From Thauera sp. 2A1 (GTDB lineage: Bacteria > Pseudomonadota > Gammaproteobacteria > Burkholderiales > Rhodocyclaceae): a stretch of DNA of 64,000 bases. Location: positions 28,161 through 92,160 of the forward strand of contig NZ_SSXV01000020.1 in assembly GCF_009469595.2 (NCBI RefSeq), read 5' to 3'. The position numbers and the translations under genes are program-made. Position 1 is the stretch's first letter. Every line of letters starts with the position of its first letter. This document shows, in pieces, positions 23,892-32,768 of this stretch. Under the pieces are notes generated by a model. That model searched no databases. It saw nothing but the letters and a program-made list of their open reading frames with translations, and was not told the origin of the DNA.

Positions 23892-25304
23892 ATGCACAAA
23901 CGCGACACCTCCCTCACCACCGACCAGAAGGCCCTGCAGGTCAACCTCGACAAGTACAAGTACGGCTCCATCGTCGAGATCGGCGCCGGGCAGGAAGTGG
24001 CGCGCCGCTTCTTCCAGGTGGGCGCGGCGGCCGGCACCATCGCCAAGACCATGTCGGCCTACGACATGGCGGTGAGCGACGACATCTACGGCCATGTTGA
24101 CCGCTACGTCAGCCGTGCGCGGCTGCTGCAGATGCTCGAGAAGGAGTTCAACCAGGTGGTGGCGCGGCTCGCCCACCTGCGGCCGAAGAACACCACCTTC
24201 TTCGCTTACGCCGCCACCGTCACCGCGCGCAGCTTCAAGCAGAAGAACGAATGCCACGGCTGGGTCGGCATCCGCCTGCAACTGCACCCGGGCGCGGAGC
24301 CCAGCGATGTGGTCATGCACGTGCGCATGCTCGACAACGACAACGCACAGCAGGCCGAGGCGCTCGGCATCCTGGGTGTGAACCTGATCCATGGCGCCTT
24401 CTTCAACCACCATCACCCCGAATGGGTGGTCGAAGGTCTCGCCGATGGCCTGGGCTCGGAGCGCATCGAGGTGGACCTGATCCATTTCTCCGGCCCGTAT
24501 TTCGACGAGGTCGAGAACCGCCTGATGAACCTGCACCTGATCCGGAGCTGGCTGACGCGGGCGGTGGTGTTCAACCCGGCAGGCGAGGTGGTGGTGCCGG
24601 GCGAGCTGTTCTACCGCAAGCCGGTGATGGTGATCCGCGGCAGCTTCAAGCCGGTGACCTGCGTCAATGTGGACATGATGGCCGCTGGGCTGAGGCAGTT
24701 CAGCCAGCTCGCCGCGGTGGACCAGAACGAGATCGTGTCGCTGGCCGAGATCACGATGAATTCGCTGATCAGCGGCGACAACGTGGACGGCGCCGACTTC
24801 CTCGCCCGCATCGAGCTGCTCGCCTCGCAGGGCTACACGGTGATGATCTCCGACTACGTGCGCTTCTTCCGCCTGCGCGCCTACCTGCGACGCTACACGC
24901 AGAAGCCGATCGGCATCGTGCTGTCGGTGCGCGACTTCGACTTCCTGTTCGACGAGAAATACTACGAAGGCCTGGAGGGCGGCATCCTCGAAGCTTTCGG
25001 CAAGCTGTTCCCGGACAACACCCACGTGTATGTCTACCCATCGCGGCCCAGCGGCGGCGGCGCCGAGCTGGTGACGCTGGACAACGTGCAGGTGCCGGCC
25101 AGGCTGCGCCATCTGCTCGCGCATCTGGTGGAAAACGACAAGCTGCTCGCCGTGCGGCCGCTCGACGACAGCCACCTGCACATCGACGTGGCCGATGTGC
25201 TGGCCGGCCTGCGCCGCGGCCGCGGCGCCTGGGAGCAGGACGTGCCCGAGCCGGTGGCGCAGCGCATCATCGAAGGGCGGCTGCTGGGCTACGACAGCGA
25301 ATAG
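23892..25304 (+). CDS. Conserved ~470-residue cytoplasmic protein of unknown function
   Basis: 470 residues from ATG 23892. No signal peptide or membrane span. The N-terminal block LTTDQKALQVNLDKYKYGSIVEIGAGQEVARRFFQVGAAAGTIAKTMSAYDM is strongly patterned. Another block, NECHGWVGIRLQLHPGAEPSDVVMHVRMLDNDNAQQAEALGILGVNLIHGAFF, follows. Homologues in bacteria carry inconsistent names (some as receptors or adenylyltransferases) that the sequence does not support; there is no beta-barrel or HxGH motif here. I do not know its role. Confidence 0.7.
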   Translation: MHKRDTSLTTDQKALQVNLDKYKYGSIVEIGAGQEVARRFFQVGAAAGTIAKTMSAYDMAVSDDIYGHVDRYVSRARLLQMLEKEFNQVVARLAHLRPKNTTFFAYAATVTARSFKQKNECHGWVGIRLQLHPGAEPSDVVMHVRMLDNDNAQQAEALGILGVNLIHGAFFNHHHPEWVVEGLADGLGSERIEVDLIHFSGPYFDEVENRLMNLHLIRSWLTRAVVFNPAGEVVVPGELFYRKPVMVIRGSFKPVTCVNVDMMAAGLRQFSQLAAVDQNEIVSLAEITMNSLISGDNVDGADFLARIELLASQGYTVMISDYVRFFRLRAYLRRYTQKPIGIVLSVRDFDFLFDEKYYEGLEGGILEAFGKLFPDNTHVYVYPSRPSGGGAELVTLDNVQVPARLRHLLAHLVENDKLLAVRPLDDSHLHIDVADVLAGLRRGRGAWEQDVPEPVAQRIIEGRLLGYDSE

Positions 25305-25406
25305 GGCGGAAACGACGGTGCCGATGTACGGAATGTGGTGGCATCCCGCATCGGCCCGAGCGTGTGTGCCGTCAGCGTGCCGCGGTCGTCATCAGTGGAG
25401 GTCAGC

Positions 25407-26345
25407 ATGAGCAATCCAGACCCTGTGGGCGCGTCGTCGCCCGCCAGCCTCGCGGACGTTGGCGGCCCGCGGCTGCAGCGCATCGTCGCGCGCACGGCGG
25501 AGATCGGTGGTGGAGTGTCGGTCAGCCGGCTGCTCCCCACGCGTCAGCGGCGCATGGTGGGGGCGTGGTGCTTCCTGGACCATGCGGGCCCGGCGGGCTT
25601 CGAGCCGGGCGCAGGGATGCGGGTCGGGCCGCATCCGCACATCGGGCTGCAGACCTTCACCTGGATGATCGAGGGCGAGGTGCTGCATCGCGACAGCCTG
25701 GGCCATGTGCAGGTGATCCGCCCGGGGCAGGTCAATCTGATGACGGCCGGGCGCGGAATCGCTCACACCGAGGAATCGCTGCCGGGTGAGCGCCGGCTGC
25801 ACGCGGCGCAGCTCTGGATCGCGCTGCCGGCGGCCGAGCGCGACTGCGCGCCCGCCTTCGACCATTACCCCGACCTGCCGGTGTGGGACGAGCAGGGCTG
25901 CCGCTGCACGCTGCTGGCCGGGCGCTGGGGCGGGCGGGAGGCGCCGGCGCGGCTGTATTCGCCGCTGGTGGGCCTCGACCTGCATGCGCCCGCCGGATCC
26001 CGCCTTAAGCTGACGCTGGAGCCGGGCTTCGAGTACTGCGTGCTGCCGCTCGACGGTTCGGTGACGATCGATGGCGAGCGCTTCGACGTCAATGAACTCG
26101 CCGACCTCGGCCGCGGCCGCGACGGTCTCGACATCCTGCTTGCCGCGGGGACGCGGGCCTTGCTGCTGGGCGGAGCGCCCTTCGGTGCGGAAGTGCTGAT
26201 GTGGTGGAACTTCGTCGGCCACAACAAGGGCGAGATTGCCCGTGCCCAGCGCGACTGGGAGGCCGGTAGCGAACGCTTCGGACGCATCGACGGCTGGAAC
26301 GGCCCGCCGCTGGTGGCGCCGCCGCTGCCGTGGGGCGGGGTCTAG
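25407..26345 (+). CDS. Pirin-family cupin protein
   Basis: 312 residues from ATG 25407. The metal-binding cupin motif of pirins is clear: MRVGPHPHIGLQTFTWMIEGEVLHRDSLGHVQVIRPGQVNLMTAGRGIAHTEE, with His from PHPHIG and a Glu/His from IAHTEE. A C-terminal cupin half (residues ~180-290) follows. Pirins bind iron and act as quercetinases or redox-responsive regulators; which applies here is unknown. A second, shorter pirin lies near 49 kb. Confidence 0.9.
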   Translation: MSNPDPVGASSPASLADVGGPRLQRIVARTAEIGGGVSVSRLLPTRQRRMVGAWCFLDHAGPAGFEPGAGMRVGPHPHIGLQTFTWMIEGEVLHRDSLGHVQVIRPGQVNLMTAGRGIAHTEESLPGERRLHAAQLWIALPAAERDCAPAFDHYPDLPVWDEQGCRCTLLAGRWGGREAPARLYSPLVGLDLHAPAGSRLKLTLEPGFEYCVLPLDGSVTIDGERFDVNELADLGRGRDGLDILLAAGTRALLLGGAPFGAEVLMWWNFVGHNKGEIARAQRDWEAGSERFGRIDGWNGPPLVAPPLPWGGV

Positions 26346-26423
26346 GCCGCCGGTGCTGAGGGACGCGCATCAGACGCGTCTGTTAGCATGCGGACCGCGT
26401 AATTCCCCGACCCCGCCCTGCGA

Positions 26424-27161
26424 ATGAACGACAGCTCCGAAGCCATCCCCCCGATCTACGGCGACCCCTCCTCGCCGGCAGGGCTCTCTGCTCCGGGCAT
26501 TCCCGCCTATCTGCAGAAGGTTTACTGGTGGGCGTATCTGCACCCCAACGCGGTGCGCGTGTTCGAGCGCGAATGGCTGGTGAACCTGATCCTGTGGGGC
26601 AACTTCGCCCGCCTGCGCGATGCTGCGCTGGCCGAATTCGGCGAGCGCATCGAGCAGCAGGTGCTGCAGGTCGCCTGCGTGTATGGCGACTTCACCCAGC
26701 GCATCGCCGCCCGCCTGCACGGCGAAGGTCGGCTCGACGTGGTGGACGTGGCGCCGATCCAGCTCGCCAACCTGCGCCGCAAGCTGGGGGCGGATTCGCC
26801 GGTGCGCCTGCACCGCCAGGACGCGAGCGCGCTGCATTTCCCCGATGCCAGCGTCGATGCCACGCTGCTGTTCTTCCTGCTGCACGAGCAGCCCGAGGCG
26901 GTGCGCCGTGCCACGCTCGCCGAGGCGCTGCGGGTGACGCGCCCCGGCGGCAAGGTGGTGATCGTCGATTACCACCGCCCGGCACGCTGGCATCCGCTGC
27001 ACCTGCCGATGCGCCTGGTGCTGCGCACGCTGGAGCCTTTCGCGCTCGATCTGTGGCGGCGCGACATCACCGATTTCCTGCCGCCGGAAGTCGCGCCCGC
27101 CGCAGTCCGCAAGACGACCGCATTCGGCCGTCTGTACCAGAAGGTGGTGATCCGGGTTTGA
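26424..27161 (+). CDS. rquA: Rhodoquinone biosynthesis protein RquA
   Basis: 245 residues. It is a methyltransferase-like fold with the features specific to RquA: YLQKVYWWAYLHPNAVRVFEREWLVNLILWGNFARLRDAAL, then LQVACVYGDFTQRIAARL in place of the usual DxGxGxG SAM loop. These are followed by LDVVDVAPIQLANLRRKL, LLFFLLHEQPEAVRRATLAEALRVTRPGGKVVIVDYHRPA, and LEPFALDLWRRDITDFLP. RquA converts ubiquinone to rhodoquinone, used for fumarate reduction under low oxygen. It is a single gene between a pirin and an arylsulfatase. Confidence 0.82.
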   Translation: MNDSSEAIPPIYGDPSSPAGLSAPGIPAYLQKVYWWAYLHPNAVRVFEREWLVNLILWGNFARLRDAALAEFGERIEQQVLQVACVYGDFTQRIAARLHGEGRLDVVDVAPIQLANLRRKLGADSPVRLHRQDASALHFPDASVDATLLFFLLHEQPEAVRRATLAEALRVTRPGGKVVIVDYHRPARWHPLHLPMRLVLRTLEPFALDLWRRDITDFLPPEVAPAAVRKTTAFGRLYQKVVIRV

Positions 27162-27214
27162 GGGACATGCCTGCGGCAACCTGACGTACTGAGGGGTTTT
27201 CTGTTCAAAAAGTG

Positions 27215-27243
27215 CCGCCAGAACAACGTTGTGCATCTGGCGG
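27215..27243. terminator. Inverted repeat after rquA
   Basis: CCGCCAGA...TCTGGCGG with an ACAACGTTGT palindrome in the loop. A run of T follows it only on the minus strand, so as a terminator it would work leftward; for rquA it is at best a weak hairpin. Confidence 0.35.
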
Positions 27244-27412
27244 ACGTCGCACGTGATTCAGTTGATCATGGAAGTATCGATTTCTATGATCCGGGGATCA
27301 ATAAAAGGCTCTCCCGCCGCTTGCTCACCGTTACGCCCGAGTCCGGGCTTCGAGCGGTCGCGCCTGCGGCAGGACCAGGCCTGCTGCGCACCCCCTCACA
27401 GGAGACTCATCG

Positions 27413-29125
27413 ATGAAGAACAGACTGGCGATCATCGCCGCAGCCGCGTTCGCGCTGCTTCCCGCGGCGCAGGCGGCAACGCCGCAAGCTGCGACGAACA
27501 CGGGCAAGCGCCCGAACATACTGCTGGTGGTGGCCGACGATCTCGGATATTCGGACATCGGCGCCTTCGGCGGCGAGATCGACACGCCCAACCTCGACCG
27601 CCTGGCGCAGGAAGGCAAGCGCATGACGAGCTTCTACGCCTCGCCGTTCTGCTCGCCCACGCGCTCCATCCTGATGTCCGGCACCGACAATCACCTGGCC
27701 GGGTTTGGCGCCATGGCCGAATTCCTCGTTCCCGAACAGCGGGGCAAGCCGGGCTACGAGGGCAACCTCAATGCGCGCATCGTGCCGCTGCCTCAACTGC
27801 TGCACGACGCCGGCTACCGCACGATGATGGCGGGCAAGTGGCACCTCGGCGGGCGCGAGGAAGACAGCCCGGCGGCACGCGGCTTCGATTATTCGTACGC
27901 GATGATGCAGGGCGGAGCCGGACACTTCGATCAGGTGCGGGTGAACTACGCCGACGCCAGCAAACTCGACCGCACGCTGTATCGCGAGAATGGCAAGCCG
28001 GTGCTGCTGCCGCAGAACTTCTACTCGAGCGAATTCTTCGCCCGCACCATCATCGGCGAGATCGAGAACAACCGCGCCAGCGGCAAGCCCTTCTTCGCCT
28101 ATCTCGCCTTCACCGCGCCGCACTGGCCGCTGCAGGCGCGCGAAGGAACGATCGAGAAGTACATGGGCCGCTACGACGGCGGTTACGACCAGATCCGCAA
28201 GGAGCGCGCCGAGCGCATGAAGCGGCTCGGCATCATCACCCGTGATGTCGAGCCCTACGAGGGCAATCCGGTCTGGCAGCGCTGGAACCAGCTCACGCCG
28301 GAGCAGAAGCGTATCGAGAGCAAGCGCATGGCGGTGTATGCCGCGATGGTCGACGACATGGACCGCCACCTGGGCGAGGTCATCGCCTATCTGAAGCAGA
28401 TCGGCGAATACGACAACACCTTCGTGCTGTTCATGTCCGACAACGGTGCGGACGGTAACACCGCGCTCGACATCGGCGTGGCGCGCGAGTGGGTCGCCCG
28501 CCACATGGACAACAGCCTGCAGAACACCGGCCGCGCCAACTCCTTCATCGAATATGGCCCGGGTTGGGCGCAAGTGGGTTCGACTCCGCACCACATGTAC
28601 AAGTCCTTCCTGTACGAGGGCGGCATTTCGGTGCCGGCGATCGCGCGTGGCCCCGGCGTCGCCGGCAAGGGCTCGATCTCCACGGCCTTCACCCACGCCA
28701 TGGACGTGATGCCGACGCTGCTGGAACTCGCCGGTGCGAAGCATCCCGGCACGCAGTATCAGGGACGGACGGTGCTGCCGATGAAGGGGCGCTCGATGCT
28801 GCCGGTGCTGTCGGGCGAAGCGGCTGCCGTGCGCGGCGACAACGACGTCGTCGGCTGGGAGCTGGGTGGCCGCAAGGCCTTGCGCAAGGGGGACTGGAAG
28901 ATCGTCTGGTCCAACAAGCCCTGGGGCACGGGAGATTGGGAGCTCTACAACCTCGCGGCGGACCGTGCCGAGCTCAACAATCTCGCGGCGTCCTTCCCGC
29001 AAAAAGTTGCGGAGCTGATCGCTGACTACCAGGCATACGAGCGGGAAGTCGGCGTCGTCGATGTGCCGGGCCTGGCCGACCGCATTCCGTACAGCAACAG
29101 CACGCGCTATTACGACGACCTGTGA
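27413..29125 (+). CDS. Periplasmic arylsulfatase
   Basis: 570 residues with a signal peptide (MKNRLAIIAAAAFALLPAAQA). Sulfatase signatures: NILLVVADDLGYSDIG (metal-binding Asp pair at 42-43), SPFCSPTRSILMSG (Cys 80 in C-x-P-x-R, the residue matured to formylglycine), MMAGKWHLGG, FMSDNGADG. It hydrolyses sulfate esters to release sulfate for sulfur supply. No formylglycine-generating enzyme is encoded nearby. Confidence 0.93.
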   Translation: MKNRLAIIAAAAFALLPAAQAATPQAATNTGKRPNILLVVADDLGYSDIGAFGGEIDTPNLDRLAQEGKRMTSFYASPFCSPTRSILMSGTDNHLAGFGAMAEFLVPEQRGKPGYEGNLNARIVPLPQLLHDAGYRTMMAGKWHLGGREEDSPAARGFDYSYAMMQGGAGHFDQVRVNYADASKLDRTLYRENGKPVLLPQNFYSSEFFARTIIGEIENNRASGKPFFAYLAFTAPHWPLQAREGTIEKYMGRYDGGYDQIRKERAERMKRLGIITRDVEPYEGNPVWQRWNQLTPEQKRIESKRMAVYAAMVDDMDRHLGEVIAYLKQIGEYDNTFVLFMSDNGADGNTALDIGVAREWVARHMDNSLQNTGRANSFIEYGPGWAQVGSTPHHMYKSFLYEGGISVPAIARGPGVAGKGSISTAFTHAMDVMPTLLELAGAKHPGTQYQGRTVLPMKGRSMLPVLSGEAAAVRGDNDVVGWELGGRKALRKGDWKIVWSNKPWGTGDWELYNLAADRAELNNLAASFPQKVAELIADYQAYEREVGVVDVPGLADRIPYSNSTRYYDDL

Positions 29126-29143
29126 TGCCCGGCCGGGGCGGCT

Positions 29144-31654
29144 TCAGGACGCCGTTTCGTTCCAGCGCATCACCCAGGGCTGGAGCTGGTGGGCGGGCAT
29201 GGGGCGCGACAGGCCGTAGCCCTGGGCGAGGTCGCAGCCGAGCGCCTTCAGCCGCTCGATATGGGCGGGTGTCTCGGCGCCCTCGGCGATGACCAGGCGG
29301 TTGAAGGCCCGGCCCAGGGCGATGATGCCCTTGACGATGCTCAGGTCCGCCTCGTTGTCGAGCATGCCCAGCACGAAGCTGCGGTCTATCTTCAGCGCAT
29401 CGACCGGAAGCTGGCGCATGTAGGTCATCGACGAGTAGCCGGTGCCGAAATCATCCAGTGAGAACAGCACGCCCAGCGCCCGGCATTCGTCCAGCCGTTC
29501 ACACACCCGGGTGAAGTCGGAGATGCGCGAGGTTTCGAGGATTTCCAGCGCCAGCAGGCGCGGCGGGGCGACTTCATGGCGCTGCAGCGCGGCACTCAGC
29601 ATGGGCACGAAGTCGTCGCCCAGCAGGTGCTCGGCCGTCACGTTGACGCTGATCGGCAGCGTCAGGCCCTGTTCATGCCACGCCCGCTGCTGGCGCAGCG
29701 CCTCGTCGATCACCCAGTCGCCGACCTTCACCTCGAGCGGGGTGCCGTCCAGCGCTTCGATGAACTCGCCCGGCGGGCGGATGCGGCCGTCGGGCAACTG
29801 CCAGCGGATGAGCGCCTCTGCCGACCAGATGCGGCCGCTGCGCAGATCGAGCTTGGGCTGGAAGAACAGGCGGAAATCGCCGTCCTTCAGCGCCTGCTCG
29901 GCTGCCTGCAACAACTCGGCGCGCGCGCGGCTGGTGAAGCCTTCCTCGCGGTCGAACACCACCACGCAGTTGCGGCCGCGCTCCTTGGCGCGATAGAGCG
30001 CCTGGTCGGCGTAACGGATGAGCTCGTCGGCCGACAGCTCCAGCTCGGGATACAGGGCGACGCCGATGCTCGCGCTCAGCACGATTTCCTTGCCCGGATA
30101 GATGCCGAACGGCGCGCGCGCGAGATCCATCACCCGCTGGATCAGGTCCAGCGCCTCCTGCCGGGTGCGCAATCCGGTGAGCAGCAACAGGAATTCGTCG
30201 CCGCCGACGCGGCCGATCGTGTCGTGGCCGCGCAGCGCGTGGGAAATACGTGCCGCGAAGCTCGTCAGCAGGCGGTCGCCCACGCTGCGGTCGTGCGTCT
30301 CGTTGATCTGCTTGAAGCGGTCGAGGTCCAGGTAGCAGACGGCCACCACTTCCTGATGACGCTTGGCATGCTCGACGGCGATGTGCAGTCGATCGCTCAC
30401 CAGCCGCCGGTTCGGCAGGCCGGTCAGCGCGTCGTAGTACGTTGCGCGGTCGAGCTCGTACTCGTGCTCCTTCACCTCGGTGAGGTCGCGAAATACCGCG
30501 ACGTAACGCTCGGGCTGCCCCTGCTCGTCCAGCACCGCGTCGATCGAAAGCCATTCGGCATAGATCTCGCCGTTCTTGCGCTTGTTCCAGATCTCCCCCT
30601 GCCAGCGCCCCTTGAGCTCGACTTCGTGCCACAGCGCGCGGTAGAACTCCGCACCCTGGCGGCCGGACTTGAGCATCGAGGCCCGCTGTCCGACGACTTC
30701 GCCGGCGGCGTAGCCCGTCAGGCGGCAGAACGCGTCGTTCACCTCGAGGATACGGGCATCGAGGTCGGTGATCATGACCCCCTCCTGGGTGGAAGAGAAC
30801 ACCTGGGCGGTGAGGCGGAGCTTGGCGCGCTGGCGCTCCGCCTCGGTCACGTCGAGCAGGACGCCGTGCCACAGGATGCTGCCGTCGGCGAGGCGTTCCG
30901 GCGTTGCCACGCCCTTGATCCACAGTTCGCCGCGCGTCGGGTGCAGGACCCGGTAGAGATCGCGCCATTCGTCGAGTTGCGCGGCCGATGCCGTGATCGT
31001 CGCCACGACCCGGGCGCGGTCGTCAGGATGGATGGCCTCGAACACCGGCGCGGCATTGTCGATGACGTCGGCGGGCTTGCAACCGAAAATGAGTTCGATG
31101 GTGTCGGTGGCGTAGGGGAAGTGCGCGCTGCCGTCGGGGTGCAGGCGATACTGGTACAGGCAGCCGGGCAGATGCGAGGCGAGGCGGCGGAAGCGCTCCA
31201 GGATCGCGTCGCGTTCGGCCTCGGCTTCCTTTTGCCGGGTCAGATCGGTATGCGCGCCGACCATCCACTGCGGGCGGCCCTCCGTGTCGCGGGACAGCAG
31301 CCGGCCGCTGTCGAGCACCCACACCCAATGGCCATTCTTGTGGCGCATGCGGCATTCGCACTCGTAGCGTTCGGCCTCGCCGCGCCAGTGGCGCTGCAAC
31401 TGTCGGCCGGACTTGGCAAGGTCGTCAGGGTGGACCAGCGATTCCCACAGCGCGATCGTGGGTGTGTCGAGTTCATCCAGGGTGTAGCCGACGATACGCG
31501 CCCATTCCCTGTTGATGCGGATTTCCCCGGTCTGTACGTTCCAGGCCCAGGTGCCGATGCCTGCACCTTGAATCTGCAGCCCGGACAGCAGCGTCTCGTC
31601 GCGCGGGGCAGGGGAGAGGGGGTAATCCGTCGTATCGGGGATCGGGGCTGGCAT
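29144..31654 (-). CDS. PAS-PAS-PAS-GGDEF-EAL signalling protein
   Basis: 836 residues, no membrane segment. Three PAS domains (~20-140, 150-275, 285-400) are followed by a GGDEF domain with an intact RVGGDEF (~484-488) and an EAL domain (AEALIRW ~612-618). The EAL domain shows most catalytic residues (ISVNVTAEH, EILETS, SLDDFGTGYSS), but the usual IAEGVE loop reads IAEGAET. Both cyclase and phosphodiesterase activity on c-di-GMP are possible. With the HD-GYP protein at 3 kb this makes two c-di-GMP enzymes in the window. It is divergent from the peptidase/kinase pair. Confidence 0.93.
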   Translation of the reverse strand: MPAPIPDTTDYPLSPAPRDETLLSGLQIQGAGIGTWAWNVQTGEIRINREWARIVGYTLDELDTPTIALWESLVHPDDLAKSGRQLQRHWRGEAERYECECRMRHKNGHWVWVLDSGRLLSRDTEGRPQWMVGAHTDLTRQKEAEAERDAILERFRRLASHLPGCLYQYRLHPDGSAHFPYATDTIELIFGCKPADVIDNAAPVFEAIHPDDRARVVATITASAAQLDEWRDLYRVLHPTRGELWIKGVATPERLADGSILWHGVLLDVTEAERQRAKLRLTAQVFSSTQEGVMITDLDARILEVNDAFCRLTGYAAGEVVGQRASMLKSGRQGAEFYRALWHEVELKGRWQGEIWNKRKNGEIYAEWLSIDAVLDEQGQPERYVAVFRDLTEVKEHEYELDRATYYDALTGLPNRRLVSDRLHIAVEHAKRHQEVVAVCYLDLDRFKQINETHDRSVGDRLLTSFAARISHALRGHDTIGRVGGDEFLLLLTGLRTRQEALDLIQRVMDLARAPFGIYPGKEIVLSASIGVALYPELELSADELIRYADQALYRAKERGRNCVVVFDREEGFTSRARAELLQAAEQALKDGDFRLFFQPKLDLRSGRIWSAEALIRWQLPDGRIRPPGEFIEALDGTPLEVKVGDWVIDEALRQQRAWHEQGLTLPISVNVTAEHLLGDDFVPMLSAALQRHEVAPPRLLALEILETSRISDFTRVCERLDECRALGVLFSLDDFGTGYSSMTYMRQLPVDALKIDRSFVLGMLDNEADLSIVKGIIALGRAFNRLVIAEGAETPAHIERLKALGCDLAQGYGLSRPMPAHQLQPWVMRWNETAS

Positions 31655-31767
31655 CGTTGCAGATTCAATTTATTTTGTACAAACTCGAAACGATTATGCC
31701 CAATTCGGGGAGTAAGCCAAGGGAAAAAGTCGAGCGCTGCAAGCCGACAGCGGCGACGGAGCGGCGT

Positions 31768-31819
31768 TTACAATGTCGCGCCCTGCGCAGTGGCCGTGCT
31801 TGGCCACTGCGCAGGGCGC
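31768..31819 (+). promoter_or_regulatory. Candidate -10 box followed by an 18-bp perfect hairpin
   Basis: TACAAT at 31768-31773 is followed by a perfect inverted repeat, GCGCCCTGCGCAGTGGCC (31778-31795), six-base loop, GGCCACTGCGCAGGGCGC (31802-31819). The hairpin would sit at the very 5' end of the peptidase transcript, 50 bp before the ATG. There is no T-run, so it is not a typical terminator; mRNA stabilisation or a protein-binding site is possible. Confidence 0.5.
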
Positions 31820-31870
31820 TGCGCTGGCCGGATGAACTGCGCCGGCGACATGCCACCTTCGCGAACGACC

Positions 31871-32764
31871 ATGCCCCGCTTCTGCCTTCGATCCAGCCCA
31901 CGATTCCCTGCCTGGCGCGCCTTCGCCGCCCTCCTGCTTGCCGGCCTGGCCCTGTCGTCCGCGGCCGGCGCCGCGCCGCCCGCCGGCCCTGAGCTGCCGC
32001 GCGCGCGCGCCGTGCCCGGCGGCGTGGCGATCATCGACCTGGGCGCATCGCCGGTGCCGCCGCAGGCCATGCTGGACGGCACACCGGTGCTCGTGGTCGA
32101 TGAGGGCGGCCAGTGGCGCGCGGTGGCCGGGCTGCGCCTCGACACCGAGCCGGGCACGCACGAGCTCGTCGTACGCCGCGAGGGCGGCGCCGAGACGCGG
32201 CAGTCCTTCGTCGTGTCGCCGGTGCGCTATGCGGAACAGCGGCTGAAAGTCGCGCCCGGCAAAGTGGATCTCTCCGCCGAGGATCTGGCGCGTTACGAGC
32301 GCGAGCGCGACCACCTCGCCAGTGTCGCTACCACCCGCAGCGACATGCTGCCGGGTACGTTGCGCATGCTGCAGCCCGCCGCAGGGCGCCGTTCCAGCTC
32401 CTTCGGGCTGCGTCGCATCTTCAACGGCCAGCCGCGCAACCCCCACAGCGGCATGGACATCGCCGCGCCGGCGGGCGCGCCGGTGGTGGCCGCCGGGGCA
32501 GGGCGCGTCATCGACAGCGGCGACTATTTCTTCAATGGCGGCACGATCTGGCTCGACCACGGCAGCGGCCTGCTGACCATGTACTGCCACCTCAGCGCCA
32601 TCGACGTGAAGCCGGGCGACGTCGTCGCTGCCGGGCAGCGCATCGGCGCGGTGGGAGCGACCGGCCGTGTCACCGGCCCGCACCTGCACTGGTCGGTCAG
32701 CCTCAACCGTGCAATGGTCGATCCGTCGCTGTTCCTCGACGAACCGGCGGCGGGCGGGCACTAG
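31871..32764 (+). CDS. M23-family (LytM-type) peptidoglycan endopeptidase
   Basis: 297 residues from ATG 31871, with a signal peptide (AFAALLLAGLALSSAAGA). The C-terminal M23 domain has the zinc ligands in NPHSGMDIAAP (His, Asp) and GPHLHWSVSLN (His-x-His), within FGLRRIFNG...GAPVVAAGAGRV. The N-terminal ~150 residues form a beta-rich cap seen in periplasmic LytM proteins. It cuts peptide cross-links in murein or activates amidases. The hybrid kinase starts 4 bp after its stop, suggesting co-transcription. Confidence 0.9.
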   Translation: MPRFCLRSSPRFPAWRAFAALLLAGLALSSAAGAAPPAGPELPRARAVPGGVAIIDLGASPVPPQAMLDGTPVLVVDEGGQWRAVAGLRLDTEPGTHELVVRREGGAETRQSFVVSPVRYAEQRLKVAPGKVDLSAEDLARYERERDHLASVATTRSDMLPGTLRMLQPAAGRRSSSFGLRRIFNGQPRNPHSGMDIAAPAGAPVVAAGAGRVIDSGDYFFNGGTIWLDHGSGLLTMYCHLSAIDVKPGDVVAAGQRIGAVGATGRVTGPHLHWSVSLNRAMVDPSLFLDEPAAGGH

Positions 32765-32768
32765 CACC

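Noticed and set aside
23892..25304. Naming the 470-aa protein a TonB receptor or nicotinate adenylyltransferase
   Set aside because: No signal peptide, plug, barrel or HxGH motif is visible; left as unknown.
27215..27243. Strong rho-independent terminator for rquA
   Set aside because: The T-run is on the wrong side for plus-strand transcription; kept only as a weak hairpin.
29576..31870. Long plus-strand frame running into the M23 peptidase gene
   Set aside because: Antisense to the GGDEF-EAL gene; the peptidase signal peptide starts at 31871, so the upstream part is a shadow.
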